NCBI GenBank assembly: GCA_964247055.1
Contig: OZ176059.1
Location: forward strand, 2,604,001-2,668,000
Reading direction: 5' to 3'
DNA: 64,000 nt
Source: Paragordius varius
Taxonomy: Eukaryota > Nematomorpha
Numbering within the stretch: position 1 is the first letter of the stretch; the number at the start of each line of letters is the position of its first letter. The translations under genes were made by a program, and so were the position numbers. A model generated the notes under the pieces. The model did no database searches, was not told the origin of the DNA, and saw nothing but the letters and a program-made list of their open reading frames with translations. Positions 1 through 13,039 of the stretch are shown one piece after another.

Positions 1-114
1 TCCAACTCAGTACAACTGCATTAATGATAAACAAACCGAACTTTAATATCATCTCTTATAATAATAATCTAAACAGATTATTTAAAATAATTTTTTTTTA
101 TACCGAAAAAATTA

Positions 115-2045
115 TTGAGTTTTTGGGGTAGCAATGGAAAAATATTAGACCATGAAATAGCTTATGACAAGCGATTTCATTTGCCGCAAAAATTTTTAAT
201 TGTTGACGACCTAGAATTTGAAATATGGAGAAAAAATGGACAAAAAGTGAAAATTAAGGATCAATACGGTTATTCAAAAATAATGATAAAACCTGATATA
301 TTATGGTTTATTATCATTTTATTTACAAATACAGAGGTTTTATTAGAACTGATCAAAAAAAGTGTTTTTTCCTTTAAAATACTTAAAATACAACAAAAAA
401 TTTATGAAACTATATTAAAATATTTTAATTATATATTAATTAAATTGACTATTAAGAGCTTCACATTTTAATTATTGAAATAAAATTAATAAAATATTGT
501 TTTTGTCCTTTGTGATCTGGTTTATGAGTGTATTAATTTACTGTTTAATTATAAAATCTTACATGAGCGGGAACTACAAAGTATCTAAATTAAAAAAGGG
601 ATTTGCAAGACGTAATATCAACCTAAATCCGTACAAATCCTAATAAAAATATTAATATGTCTTAAAAACAAACTTATTACTGGGATTTGTATCGATTTTA
701 GGATAATATTTCACTACTTGTTAATCCTTTTTTATTAATTTATATACCTTGTTTTTCCCGCTCATGTAAGATTTTAATATAAAACACTAAATTTATTATG
801 CACGCATAAACCAGATGACAAAGAACAAAAAACAATGATTTATTAATTATGTTATATAAAGTTATTTTTTAAATGTATATAATATGATTGTTAAAATTGT
901 AATAGTGAAACGCTTGTTATGGTTTTGTATATTTGTAATAACCTTGGTGTCAGCAATGAAGTGTCCTTCCTTGCAAACGTGTTCAGATAAACCTGAGGTG
1001 GGTTTATTAAGACGAATGTATTGAGAGTGTTTACGTAAACGAACGTCTCTACCTCTACCATTCTCCCTTCTATAGACGCTTTCAAATGAACATATGGCTT
1101 TGTAAATACCAGGTAGTTTGTTTTTGGGTGTAGGATCTTTGTTTTTGATTAAATTGATAAGTTTTGTCATGGGCTTATGTACTGTACGGATATTCAATCT
1201 ATTGAACACGTTTATGTGAAAGCGTCTTTATAGGTGAAAGTGGAAAAAGTACAGACGTTCGTTTACGTGAACACTCTCAATACATTCGCCTTAATAAACC
1301 CACCTCAGGTTTATCTGAACACGTTTGCAAGGAAGGACACTTCATTGCTGACACCAAGGTAATTACAAATGTAGAAAACCATAACAAGCGTCTCATACGC
1401 GAATCAATAGAAATTAAGAAATACAATGCATCACTTAATAGGGACGATGGCCTAATTTAATACAATAACAAAATAACTCTATATCAATTCATTGTAACTA
1501 TCACATAATCCATTACACTAATCAATATTTATGTCTTTTATATTTAAGGGTTATTGATTTTTTCCAGTATACAATAATTTTGATGTTACTGGTTTTTTCA
1601 TCAATTACCTATATCACACTATATAAGGCATCTTATTCCGTTATAATTCATTCACTTTTTATAAAGACCTTACAATAAAAGTCGAATTAAAATTTGTATT
1701 TTTATTATATACGCATTTTAGCTTAATTTTAAATAATTTGTTTTTATATAGTTTTATAAAAAATAATTTGTCAATTATGTTAAAGAAAAACCACGATTTT
1801 TGAGATTTAAATAAGAACCATACATATATGATTATAGGCTATTTATAAATTTTAAATATCTCATAAAATGATAATAAATCCTGCATTACAAATCCTTTTA
1901 TTTTTTTAATTATCCCTAATTTTTACTTTTTTTCGATTTTCTTTTAATATTTTAAAGGTCGTCGACAAATAAATAATTTTGCGGCAAAGGAATTTGCTGG
2001 TCGTAAGCTATATGAATTTTTGGTAAAAAAATGACCCTCTTTTTT
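115..2045. mobile_element. Penelope-like element, two fragments in head-to-head inversion
   Basis: Two fragments of the GIY-YIG endonuclease end of a Penelope-like retroelement lie back to back around position 1210. One reads on the minus strand (862-1209: NRLNIRTVHKP, CKEGHFIADTKV), the other on the plus strand (about 1240-1460: QYIRLNKPTSGLSEHVCKEG, then SLNRDDGL). The flanks outside the coding parts are also inverted copies: 115-475 matches the reverse complement of about 1690-2045, for example the segment TTTGCCGCAAAA followed by a GACGACCT motif. No reverse transcriptase domain is visible, so both look 5'-truncated. Similarity to Penelope C-termini (IRT.HKP, EH....GH, NRD.G) is recalled family knowledge. 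Old and non-functional in appearance. Confidence 0.7.
496..836. repeat. palindromic repeat inside the Penelope-like fragment
   Basis: Nested inverted repeats: the outer arms read CATCTGGTTTATG-like at about 510-527 and CATAAACCAGATGACAAAG at 807-825, and the inner arms read AAATCTTACATGAGCGGGA near 556 and its complement near 757. The same block recurs at about 29190-29440 joined to the same Penelope flank, so it was part of, or already inserted in, the element when it was copied. Confidence 0.6.
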
Positions 2046-2356
2046 TGCACACAGAGGGATATGCAATTATTATATTAAATAATATATATAATTTATATAT
2101 GTATAAGTCAATTTAAATTTAACTACTACTGTATAGTAATCTTTTAAACATATTATTTAGAGCAGCTATTCATTAAAATAAAAAGTTATATTATATACTA
2201 ATATGTACAATTCACCTTCATCATATAGTAATTGCTTGTTTAGTTTAGGTCAAATCCGTAAAAATTGATATACTTTTTTATATGGCATTGCGACTCACAA
2301 TGAAATCGCTGGGTGACATTTTATGTTGCAAATGTATAAATATATTTATAATTTAC
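2046..2356. other. AT-rich gap, no gene seen
   Basis: Lies between the Penelope-like fragments and the last visible dual oxidase exon. On the minus strand it would be the start of the next Duox intron. I searched it, and 1-2045, for the exon that should follow the peroxidase domain and found none. Confidence 0.5.
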
Positions 2357-5300
2357 CCATTATCGACATTTTCAAACCAAAATCTGTCGGAATCTCTGAT
2401 TCGTTCAAACTGTCCCCTTATGATAGTGTTAAAGAGTGTCCCTGGCCCTTTATTTGGATGACTTTCCAGCAAACCGCCCACATACATATCAATGTTATCC
2501 AAATCACCGTAAAGAATTTCAAGCATTTCAAATAACTGTACAAACGATTATATAAAATGCTACACAATGTATTGTATAACCTAAAATTCGATTGTGATCA
2601 GTTTTGTTCTTATTTTAAATAAACATATATATAATTAAATGACTATCTTAACTTAGATAAAAATTGAGCTTTGGCTTTGTAAATCATAGTTATTGAGGTA
2701 ATGCTATAATTTTATGAAAAATATTGACAAAGATTGAGCAAAAAATGTCAGGATTGGTTTTTGGAGTGTTACAATTACATAAACCTGTGATAAAAATATA
2801 TATATATATATACAGAAAGAAGAGGCGTTAATTATGAACAGTATTGTATTTAAAATTTAATTAAGCGTTTTTTTTTATAATATAAAATCTAATAACTTTA
2901 GGGTCCTGTTCTGCTAAAAATGGGTTTATATGAGTCCAGTTTTCTATGCGCGGCAATTTCAAGCCAGCTCTCACCGTATTATAATCAGCTATTCCATTGT
3001 CTCGACCACGCATGATATTCAACACGATAAGATCTTGACGCGTAAATTGGATTGGCCCAAAAACTCGATCTCTTACAATTCATAACAAAACATAAAAAAT
3101 ATAACTTTCTTTTCAGTCTAGCTCTATACACATTAGCCTGTAATACTTTTTAGATTCTCATAAATACCAAATTTTTTTACTCTAAATGTAAATCACCCTT
3201 TCTTTATTATACCAGAATTAAAAAATCGCAAATTTCAACATAATTACAATTCAGTGAATCCTATAAAGACAAACTCATTAGCTTAGGTTATCAGGCACTG
3301 TTATGAGTATTAAATATGGTTCTAGTTTGTTGTTTACGTTTAAGTAAAATATATCTTCCCACAAACGATTTATTTTGAGGGTATAGGAGTTATGGAGGCA
3401 AATAATTAATTTTTACATAATTATTTTAATTATTATCAATATCTTAATAATATTATGATACAACATATTTTTCCAGAAACCGATTTTATTTACAATATCA
3501 ATTATATATTTCAAAAAAAGGTCATGACGCGGGATAAGTTTTTTCCTCTCACCATTAGATTTATTATGGGGAGAGGTCAACTTTAAAGAACGTATATCAT
3601 CGAAAGCATATAAAATTATAAAAACTTATTCCATCATTTTTAATCATATATTGAAATTTCTGTAATGAAATGTTTATAAAAAAACCTCAAATCACTAACT
3701 AAGATATGGTCGTCACGTTCAGCCATTTGAGATGTCATACCCATTATAATGTGATCCAAACTGTAATTTGCTGTAATACCTTGGGCATCCCACCATGTAT
3801 TGCATAGTCTAATGGCCCGATACTCTTTGTTTGGTCCAAAACGTGTAAAGTTACATTTTTTGTCCCTGTTTGTGTTACAAAATTATTTAGATTTATATAA
3901 ATTAATTGGTTCTTATTGTCCAGCAACTGGTAAAACTTGGATCTAAATGATTGGAAATGCATATAGGACTGTAACTATGGCCTCTATTTAAATAACCGGT
4001 CAAGTGTTAACATATGTTTATATAATATGCTATTACTGTAAAATGAGGGAACGATGTTACTTTAAAATAATTTGGTCATATACATTGTATTGTGTCACGA
4101 ACGATTTGTCCAAAAGGGATTTCATATTGAATATTCGAAAATTGTATAAAAAAAATAAATATTATTGTTTGGATATACGAAACTAATATATTTTTAATAA
4201 CAGTAGCCTATTTAGATATATTGTAGTCACAAAAAATTTAAACATATAAACCTTAAAAAATTGTTATATGCTGCATTCATAAAATTGAAAAGCAAAAAGT
4301 AAAAATATTTTTTAAAAATTTGGAACCGCGGTTTTTTTAAACGGTAAACCCGATAATCCTTGTTATTTGTTCTCAATTCTCTTTTAACACACAAACTTTA
4401 TGAAAATAATAATTAACAAACGCTTAAAAATTATAAAATAAATTTTATGCCTTGCTATATTGGAATTTATTACAATTAGGGCATAAATATTTTTTGCAAA
4501 ATATGAATTTAATATCATAAATATACACCTTAAATACATTCCACTAGGTACCAAAGTGTGACCATATCTAAATGCGGCTGATTGGAATTCATGTGATACC
4601 CCAGGAAAAAGATCGGGTTTATAGCCCTTGTAAGGTGGCATAGGCTCGCCAAGTAAAGTTGGAACATATTCGTACATTATAATATTCTAATGTCACAAAT
4701 ACATTAAACTGTGGTAACAATTACATTAATTTTTTGGTATTATATATTGTGTTTTGTATAGTTTTGGGTTAAGCAAGATGTCATATATATAACCAAAAAT
4801 AAAATATATATTTTTCATCCACTAACTAAAATGTACAGATATACAAAATAATTTGTAGGATTTTAAATTTGATAAATTCTTTTGTCAATCCTTAAAGTTA
4901 GGATATTAACAAAATAATTTTTTATGAAAACAAACTTGCATCGTGGCTATAACCCATCGCCGAGTAGCTAAAAAGATATCCTCATCATACCATGTAGGAT
5001 GTTGTACCTGTATATTCTCGGCAATATAATTATGCCATCGTAAGAACAGTATAGAAAATATAAGTAATGGTGGATTTTCATTTATACGTGGATCCCCTAA
5101 AACTAAAATATAATATATAAATAGAGTAGTAAAAGAGCAGAAAAACTTAATAATATTAAAAAAACAAATTATGTAATACCAAAAGTTTGTTCGGGAGGAA
5201 TGATTGTTTTTTTATGAGGGGAATATATATTAAAAGTTGGTACGCCTTTAGTGTTCAGTGCTGGGTATTTGCCGCCTTGCGACGTTTGTAATATACCATT

Positions 5301-6559
5301 CTTCCAACCGCGTAACGATTGAAGCCAAACCAATTTTGTACTGTAAATAAAGGAACCATCTATCCAGCTAGTTACTTTATTCAACTGTGGAATATAAATT
5401 AAAAAATTATTTAAAAATGTTTTAAGTTCAAAAAATCTGGCATTTTTTACATCTACCAATAATTATTTTAAATATAGACACCTGTTCTCTAGGTCTATTG
5501 GGCGAATTGCCGGTGGTTTTATCATATTCGGCTCTGGAGAAAGGCATATTCATATCTTTACAATTTGTTTCATTCTCACACATACGGACAGGAATATTGT
5601 AAATTTCGATAGGACACGAATACTGATTTGTCATCATTAATTCATAAGCTACCACCTGCCCTAAATTAAACAATGTTATTCGCAAATACAAGGTTTGATT
5701 GTTTAAATCATAGTGTGCCTTTGACATAGAAAAAGTATTAAAATAGTTATTCCTAAATTCATGATAGGGGGATGGGTCTCTTAACAACATATGGAGCAAA
5801 AAACTAAGGCTCAATATTAACTAATTTAATAATCTTTTTTAGTGCAAAAGTATTACTATATTACATTTTAGTTATTATAAATGGGGTTTTATTCCGTTCT
5901 CTGCATTTATGATTAGCAATGAATGCAGGATGATATATATAATTGGGCATATAAATTATATTTTTCTCATTAAAAGGCATCTACTTAAAATAAACAATAA
6001 GTATCTTACCAAAAAAGGCAAATAAAGCAGTTAAATTCCGTTCATTTCGTAAACCATCCGAGCCCTCAAATATATGTCTGCTAACTCTTTGTGGGTTAGG
6101 TCTGTTAATGCCTGGCATTTGGTAAACCCCATCCTCATAAGCAGGTGGAGTTAGACGTAATAGTTTTGAATCTATATATTTTAATATACATATATAGAAT
6201 TCTGCTTATATTTTATCCAATTTATAACCGTAAATACAGTATGAGTAAAAATACAAGGCTAATTTATAATTAACATTTCCAGATGGCATTTAGAGTAAGA
6301 GTTATTTTTTGGATTAAAGTGGAAATATATATTGGTTTTTTGTGCACAAATTTTGAAATAATTCTCTTTACTGTACATGCTATCGTTTGGCAAAAATCAA
6401 AGAAAAACTAGGAATAGAATATGCATATTTTTTATATATAATGTATATAATATATGTATATATAACTTGCTGAACCCCACGATGGATGCATGAGATTATT
6501 GTACCATCCATCCAAACGCTGTATCATCCCATAATCAAAGCCATGCACACAATTGTATA
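2357..6559 (-). CDS. Duox: dual oxidase, peroxidase-homology domain (partial gene, 9 exons)
   Basis: Exons in order of transcription: 6467-6559, 6010-6171, 5482-5660, 5180-5384, 4936-5096, 4529-4686, 3686-3865, 2897-3071, 2357-2535. All are bounded by AG/GT and keep frame, giving about 500 residues. Duox generates H2O2 at the cell surface; this part is its extracellular peroxidase-like domain. Diagnostic strings in order: QRLDGWYNNLMHPSWGS, LTPPAYEDGVYQMPG, FFGQVVAYE, NKVTSWIDGSFIYS, FLRWHNYIAENIQ, MYEYVPTLLGEP, FQSAAFRYGHTLVPSG, RAIRLCNTWWDA, LNIMRGRDNGIADYNT, GDLDNIDMYVGGLLES, ending DSDRFWFEN. The proximal heme histidine (RYGHT) is present. The distal histidine of true peroxidases (GQ..DHD) is replaced by GQVVAYE, as in other Duox proteins. 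The EF-hands and gp91phox half lie off the left edge. The signal-peptide exon was not identified. The first listed exon ends at a non-ideal donor (A|GTTATA). Confidence 0.93.
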
Positions 6560-7380
6560 CTAAAAAAATATTGGGATGTTTTTAAAAAGAAAATTCATTT
6601 AATAATAATGTATGTGTTTAAGGCAATCAATCAAATTCACATGAAAACTAGATTGGCTTTAAGACAATCCCAAACATGTGGGACTACTAAATTAAAAGGA
6701 AATTTTTTTCTTTAGTTTTAAAGGCCCGACTATAGTGGAGCCAATTTTTTACCCCAATTAAGTCGGATTTTGTGTCAAAATAAGAACTTTAGAAAAATAG
6801 AGTCTCGGAAAATCGTGTGTCTTCAATACAGTTTTCCGGGAAACGTGTAACAATAATATTTTGTCGTATTTATCTTCTGCAATTAGCCCCTGGTTAAGCC
6901 GCTTTCTTCCATACAATAAACAATTTCGCAAAATAAATACCCCCCCCCCCCCCCCAAAAAAAAAATAAAGACGCCATATTTTATGAGACTACAACAAATT
7001 AATAGTGGTTTAATATATTCCCAGTATATAGGTAATAATTTAACCATGCGGCTTTTTTAATTGGCCGCCAAGTAAAGCTTTCATCTGTGTAAAATGCATA
7101 CCACTCCATAAAAATCTTTAAGTAAAACCATACAATCAATCATATCTTAGTATTTCCGTATAAAAGTCAAATCGGACGATTTTTCAAATAGCCCGCTGGA
7201 TAGGGTTCCCACTCTGTATAAAATATGCCAAATAGTAACGTGAATTTAACCTAATTTTCGCCCAGAAACCATATATTATCAATAAGGGGTTCTGATTATT
7301 TCCCAGATAAAAAATTTTATCCGAGTTTTTTCTTATATAAGCCGTTGGGTAGAGCTTTACCATGTGTAAAATAAACCACA
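6560..7380. other. Duox 5' flank/intron with poly-C tract and degenerate repeats
   Basis: No coding exon recognised. It contains a run of 16 C at 6940-6955, followed by A-rich sequence, and three degenerate units at about 7056, 7190 and 7341 related to GCCGCTGGGTAGGGCTTT, spaced about 140-150 bp. Confidence 0.4.
7030..7360. repeat. degenerate ~150-bp tandem repeat
   Basis: Three successive blocks share a GC-richer core: GGCCGCCAAGTAAAGC, GCCCGCTGGATAGGG and GCCGTTGGGTAGAGC, each followed by a TGTGTAAAAT-like or TCTGTATAAAAT-like segment. Related cores occur in the opposite orientation at about 16521, 16830 and 17179, and loosely near 12190-12400. It may be an old dispersed satellite. Confidence 0.4.
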
Positions 7381-9855
7381 TGTAGAAATATATGGATTAA
7401 GTTATGACTTTATGGATTGTGAATAATGATTCTATTTAATGAAAATTTATTATAATAAATTTTTTTGGATCACACGACTTATCAATCAATTTATTAAAAT
7501 TCATTTTTAAAATTATTATATAAATTCTATAATTGTTCTTGCTATCTCAAATATAAAAGCAAAAATTCTGTCCCGCGCTGATTTCAGGGAAAGCTAAATA
7601 TTTCATAGATTTGATGAGCTTTAAAGTATGCCTTTTCAGAAATTTTAAAAGACCGATTTGAAAATGGTTTAGGTAATTTTTGTATGAAAGAAGCAAAAAT
7701 TTTAGACAAGTGCTTCCATTAACACCTGGTTAGATCCCGACCCTGTGTTGCAGTATAAATTAGATATATTAAAACCTTTTTTATAAACTAAGGACGATTT
7801 TTTTTGAACAAGGCAACCACATACTTTTTAAACCTTGCAGTTTTAAATAGCACATACAAAATATAATCAAGCTTTAATCCAACAGATGTTGGGTAGATTA
7901 ACCATACTTTAAATATGTTAAGATTCTTAAATAATATATTTTTATTTATTTAAAAATTTGTTTCTATAGAAAGCGTTTATTTTTAATATCCTACATCCAA
8001 ACTTGAAGAATCATTTAAAAAGTTTCCCAATCACCCATTATCTGTATAATATAATTTTACAATTCTAACTTTAAGAAAAGAGGTGTAGGGATTATTAATG
8101 TAAAACAAAAAATGCTAAATTAGGTAACCTTATATATTAGGCCTCTTTCCAATACCAAAATGTAGAATATCATGATATATATAACATATATATAAATCCA
8201 TTGAAATCGGAATAAAATATTATTAAATTAATTTATATACCCAGAATAGAGATCCAAATGTTAAGAATATAAGACATCATGCATATCCATCCATACAAAT
8301 CCATTGAATAAATTTGTTAAATGATATGATAATAATCGTTGATATAGGTTTTAATATGTTGAAAATTTTTGATATAACTCTATTGCTGTTTTATGATATA
8401 TGCGTATGTCCTCAAAATAATCATTGGGCGATGAATTGCATAATTTTTTTTGATACTAAACTATTTTTTTGCCGTTTATTTTAGTTGTAACTGCCAGCAA
8501 AGAACAAAATCCTGACACATTGGTACGTTCAATATAAAATCAGGTAAAAAATCAACAATTAGCCTATTTTCATAGAGATCCGACAACACTTTATTATCTT
8601 TCAAAGACATATTATATTTCTTGTGCGATTTTTATTGTCCTTCGTTGTATGTACTATGATAGCGTTTAAATTTGTAACATAAATATTGTTTATGTGACAT
8701 TTTCAAACAATTATATACATATATATATATATATATATTTATATATAAAAAGAAGAATAAAAGGATATGTAAAAAAATGCTTCTGGGGATTTTTAGCATT
8801 AACAAACATATAAATATTTTAACACTAAAATTGAGGTTATACAAATATTATTGAGCCTGTATGATTCCTAATTTCATATTGATTAGATTTTTGTTCCTTA
8901 ATATCACACAAAAAATAAACTGTCCCTGAATTTTGGGAGAAGTTAAACCTATTTAATTATAAGGATGAAGGTATTTTCATTATTAAAAAAGCGCTAATCA
9001 CTGGTGTGCCTTTTTGAACAATTGCGCTGAGATTTTATAGCGCATAAATGTTTCTTGGTTATTTGCTTATAAAAAACAAACTACTTTAAAATATTCTAAA
9101 AATTTAATTATGCAATTTTAATATATACACTGATCTTGTTAGACTACTATTTGTAATAATGCCCAAAATAGGATTAAATGTCTGATACAAAAGTTTTAAA
9201 TTCCCAAAATGTAGTAAATATCAGAAAATGCAAAAAACTTGACCAGAAATTGTACTCTAGTAATTGAAAAATTTTATCGATATTAATAAGAAAATATTAT
9301 TTTAATAAAATAAAAGTTTGTATTCGTTTTAAATGTGACGATCATGCTATACCTTGTGTATAGCCCCATCCCCTGTATAATAAAAGTTTCTATAAAAAAT
9401 CACAAACAATTGTTTGATGCTTTTTTATAGATTATTCCGATATAACTTTAGAAAACATTTTTCAATCACCTTTTCAAATTTGTTCCGGTGTAGTCCAACT
9501 CCCCTTTTACGAGCCGAATTTTAGATTTAAATAATCATTTCTTAATACTATTGCATTTGATAATTAGGGTGGACTTGCTTAGCCAACAAGCACAAGAGCC
9601 TTTTCAAAAGTAAGTCTTCTTCCATGGTGCCAAAGGGACTTACGTTCTAATAATTATTTTACGCTGTTATTGTAAAATTTATCAAATCTGACACTATAAC
9701 ACCATATGTAAAATCTTCATAATATTTTTATCCAACTCTGAAGCATTCAGGAAAGACCAGACTAGTTTTCATACAATTTAGTTAATTCATTAATCCTTGC
9801 TGATGTAATGGTTTATTTGTGGTGTAAAAACACCGTATATATATTAATTATAAAA

Positions 9856-10148
9856 CAGGTTCAACAACATGAATGGTTTTGCGGGCCCCATTTTTGACTC
9901 AAAAAATCATACTTACTGGCCACATTCCCAAAATATATGGACAGTTCAATAATTAATATTTTATCACATTTTTATTTATTTTAACAATTTTCACTAATTT
10001 AGTGCCAAAATTCGAAAATATTTTTTCCGAAAAAAATAGTAAACTATTCACTTAAGATTAGTTAAAATTTTCATTTGAAACTCTTTTGCGGACTGCAAGA
10101 ATATTTTGGTAAGCCGCATGTGGCTTGCCGACCGCCTGTAAACCCCTG
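9856..10148. mobile_element. hAT-type MITE
   Basis: The left end reads CAGGTTCAACAACATGAATGG. The right end ends GTAAACCCCTG, the complement of a CAGGGGTTTAC terminus, and carries the GGCCGCATGTGG-like motif common to the hAT MITEs here. The flanks are TTATAAAA and TTTTAAAA, a 7 of 8 match as expected for an 8-bp hAT target duplication. There is no coding capacity. Confidence 0.65.
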
Positions 10149-10494
10149 TTTTAAAAAAATAAAACCATTTCTCTCCATGTAACAGAATGCCTTTCTAAAA
10201 TCGAAATGATATTTTTCATAGTTTTTTGTACTGATTGATTTAATAAATATTGAATATCCCTAAATGAACTCTTAAATCATTTTAAAAAGGCTGGATTATT
10301 AAATCGGGGCTTTAATAATTAAAAAATATTTGCGTTGATACTACTTCGTTATTTTATGAAGTATTTTATAACAAAGAGCCATTTTATATAAAAAAATATC
10401 TTAGTGCCTAAAAGGTATTATGTTGCAAATTATGTCAATAATATCATAATAAAACTAACTTAACAATTTTTCCAAATTAATCTCTATGCAATTA

Positions 10495-10655
10495 TCAGGA
10501 AATAAAAAAAAATGTTATATTGTGTGTATATTTTACATCATAATATCGAATATATTTATAAATACCGCCCATATATATATTCCGAATGCGGCCCAATCGA
10601 TGTATTGAGTCTAAAATGCCACCTGTGAAACCATTTGTGTTGGACCATCTTGTGT
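10495..10655 (-). mobile_element. hAT MITE, one end recognised
   Basis: Read on the minus strand this gives GTCCAACACAAATGG, then a GACTCAATACATCG block and GGGCCGCATTC, matching the left ends of the copies at 34999 and 49286. The opposite end is not clear. Confidence 0.45.
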
Positions 10656-12603
10656 TAAATAATAAATTTTTAAACATAAAAACTTTCAAAACAGCAATTT
10701 ATTAATAGTTTAAGCTCTGGAATATAAGTGGAATCGTCTGCAAAAAAATGTGTTTTATTTGCATTTGGGATCTCACATTTTTCGGTTATTGCTTCAAAAC
10801 CAACATTCTAACTTTTTATTATAGATTGACCATAAGACCATAAGAAGATAAAATTATGGTTTATATTTTATAAGGTATGGTGGCATCGATAGTAACCATA
10901 TCACCATATATAATAACCTAGCCTTTAAGCTTTTTGGCTATATGAAACCATGTAGGAACAATAATGTTTTTGCGTTTTTTTATAAATTAATCACGATTAT
11001 CCCACCCAATCTTTTTGATTAGCTTCTGGTCTTCTATTAGGTCTACTATTATATAAATATCTTATACTTGCAGGAGTGTCCAACCGGCCCTCGCCTTTTA
11101 CTTCGGCTTGCAAATTTTAACTATAAATTAAATAAAAAATTGAATACATTTTACTGCGTTTTAACAAAATATATTTAATAATATTGTTTCATATTCTAAA
11201 ATAATTTATTAAGCAAACCAATTTATATTTTAAAACGCCATGATTCCCCTTAATTCAAATTATATTAATGAATGTGTTTTATGATTAAAAATGCGCTAAA
11301 GAAATATTTTGGTAAAAGCGTGAAATAATCAGTAAAGAAAATCTGCTAGTTGATGCATATCAACTAAAAATACTTATTTTTTAATTATTTGCCATGGCAA
11401 AAACAATTTGCCGCCTTCAAAAAAATCAGATGGTATTAGTAAGAAAAATTACCAGCTCCGCAACTTACATTGCTATATATTTGAGGCAAAATAATTCATA
11501 TTACAATATTATTAGTCTGATAATTATACTTTATATATAATGATACTTCTTGACGACTTAATATAGTTTTAATTGCATATGAACACGATTATAAGGTTTA
11601 CAACATATGGTGTTCCAATAATGATGGGAGAAAACGATAACTTATTTAATATCCAATGCAAATTAGGTCGTTATAAAAGAAAAGTTTTTACGAAAACAAA
11701 CTATCAGGGTTAAAAATTTATAAAAATCATATATTTAATTTAAGTAATTTTTATTAAATTAGAAAGAAATATTAAATTTATATACTGAAAATAAGATCAA
11801 AATTGTTATTTGGTTTATAAAAATTGATTTATTGCTACGCATGACAGCTATTTTTTGAAGTGGGGCCCAGAAGTTATTCGTTGGACTATTTCGATTTATA
11901 AATATACCACCTTAATTTTTTGTGCCAAGAGGTACCATAAAAAGTAACTTTAAAAATTTTAGGCAAATAAAATTGGATTGGACTTTAAATAAAAAATAAT
12001 TTGCTAAAATATTATATGGTGATGTGTTGTATTTTTTATATGAAAATTTTTATCCTGCGGCTTAACTAAAATTTATGCCTGAGTGATAAAAACCATATTA
12101 GATTCATATAAACGTTTTTTAAAAATTTACTTAAAATAATTGTTGCTTTTATCATGGGAACACCTAACGCTACTATTGATTTAATTCAAAATGTTATTTT
12201 TGGGGCCTTGGTATTTTTGCAAAAAAATGTTATTTTGCGGGAAAGGTTCTGGTAATAAATATTACCATTGAAATAGCCACACACGTTTTACCAAAAATTG
12301 TATAAATCTTCGTTTTTCAGGACCATGATCTTTTAAAAAATAACTTTTCACATGGGGTGCAACCTAACTGAAGGTTTACCTTAACTGGCAACGCATTTAA
12401 ATGGATTATAAATATGCCTATTAGCGGAAAATTGTTTCAAGACATTTAATATTAAAATCAACAACGATTAATTTATTCAAGAACTATATTATATAAATAT
12501 AATACATAAATAAAAAATAACAATTAACAAACGAAAAAAAACAATGCATTTTTCGATAGGATCACAAAAGTAATATTAGTATTGAACGACTGCCAATACT
12601 TTT

Positions 12604-13039
12604 TCATTGTTTCAATATTTTATCCAATACTTTATATTGAACTTCATTTAATGAGGTAGCTTGAATTTCCAAAAATATAGTATTCAAAGCTTTTTTGAAA
12701 GTATCGTTGCCAGAAGTATAAGCAATTTTTTTACGATTATCAGATGTGTCCGGACACCAAAGATAGTACACTACTTTTCGATTAGCTTGTTTCGTACTAG
12801 GGTTAACATAATCAAAATTCACCACTGCATACCTACAATCTTTGTTAGTTTGGACATCTGTCAAATCTTGTACAAAATCTTCGTATTTAGCGGTTGGTGC
12901 CGCTTTTTTCATCACTACAATCTTGCCATTGGTTATGCCATAAAGAACATATTTGTATAGTAATTCATTTGCAAATTCTTTGTAATTCATTTGCAAATTC
13001 TTTGTATACAACTAGGCTATCTTGATCAATGGTTGTCAT
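12604..13039 (-). CDS. cofilin/ADF, intronless, with a 22-bp duplication near the start
   Basis: Cofilins bind and sever actin filaments in the cytoplasm. Reading down from ATG at 13039-13037 gives MTTIDQDSLVVYKEFANEL, which joins, if one of two identical 22-bp copies is ignored, to LYKYVLYGITNGKIVVMKKA and then the ADF core: DCRYAVVNFDYV, KVVYYLWCPDTSDNRKKIAY, TSGNDTFKKALN, IQATSLNEVQYKVLDKILKQ stop. The 22-bp unit (TACAAAGAATTTGCAAATGA...) is tandemly duplicated at about 12969-13012 and shifts the frame. As written, translation from the first ATG ends early, and a long frame survives only from an ATG within the duplicated region. Without introns this could be a retrocopy. I see no long poly-A tail or target duplication. 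Either a decayed or allele-specific copy, a protein using the downstream ATG, or an assembly artefact. Confidence 0.85.
12969..13012. repeat. 22-bp tandem duplication in cofilin
   Basis: Two perfect adjacent copies of a 22-bp unit lie at the N-terminal coding part of cofilin. Because 22 is not a multiple of three, the copies encode the same YKEFANEL peptide in two different frames. Confidence 0.85.

Larger units (their letters stand above)
7381..12603. other. gene-poor intergenic region
   Basis: I recognise no gene in these 5.2 kb. They hold a hAT MITE at 9856-10148, a partial hAT MITE end at about 10495-10655, a hAT-like terminus near 11073 (GCAGGAGTGTCCAACC) and weak copies of the ~150-bp repeat near 11850-12430. 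A 40-codon minus-strand reading frame at about 8490-8610 (MSLKDNKVLSDLYENRL...) has no recognised relatives. A hydrophobic reading frame ending at 8844 on the minus strand could be mistaken for a signal peptide. Confidence 0.4.

Noticed and set aside
862-1209. Minus-strand frame as a host gene
   Set aside because: Its residues match the GIY-YIG end of Penelope-like elements and a second inverted copy lies beside it.
3744-3962. Minus-strand frame at the Duox locus as a separate protein
   Set aside because: The correct Duox reading in this stretch is another frame (CNFTRFGPNKEYRAIRLCNT), entered at the acceptor before 3865; the listed frame is a shadow.
8632-8844. Hydrophobic minus-strand frame as signal-peptide exon of the dual oxidase
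   Set aside because: The hydrophobic part runs into a (TA)n translation, and no donor of the right phase links it to the exon at 6467-6559.
12661-12960. Plus-strand frame opposite cofilin
   Set aside because: Shadow of the well supported cofilin frame on the other strand.
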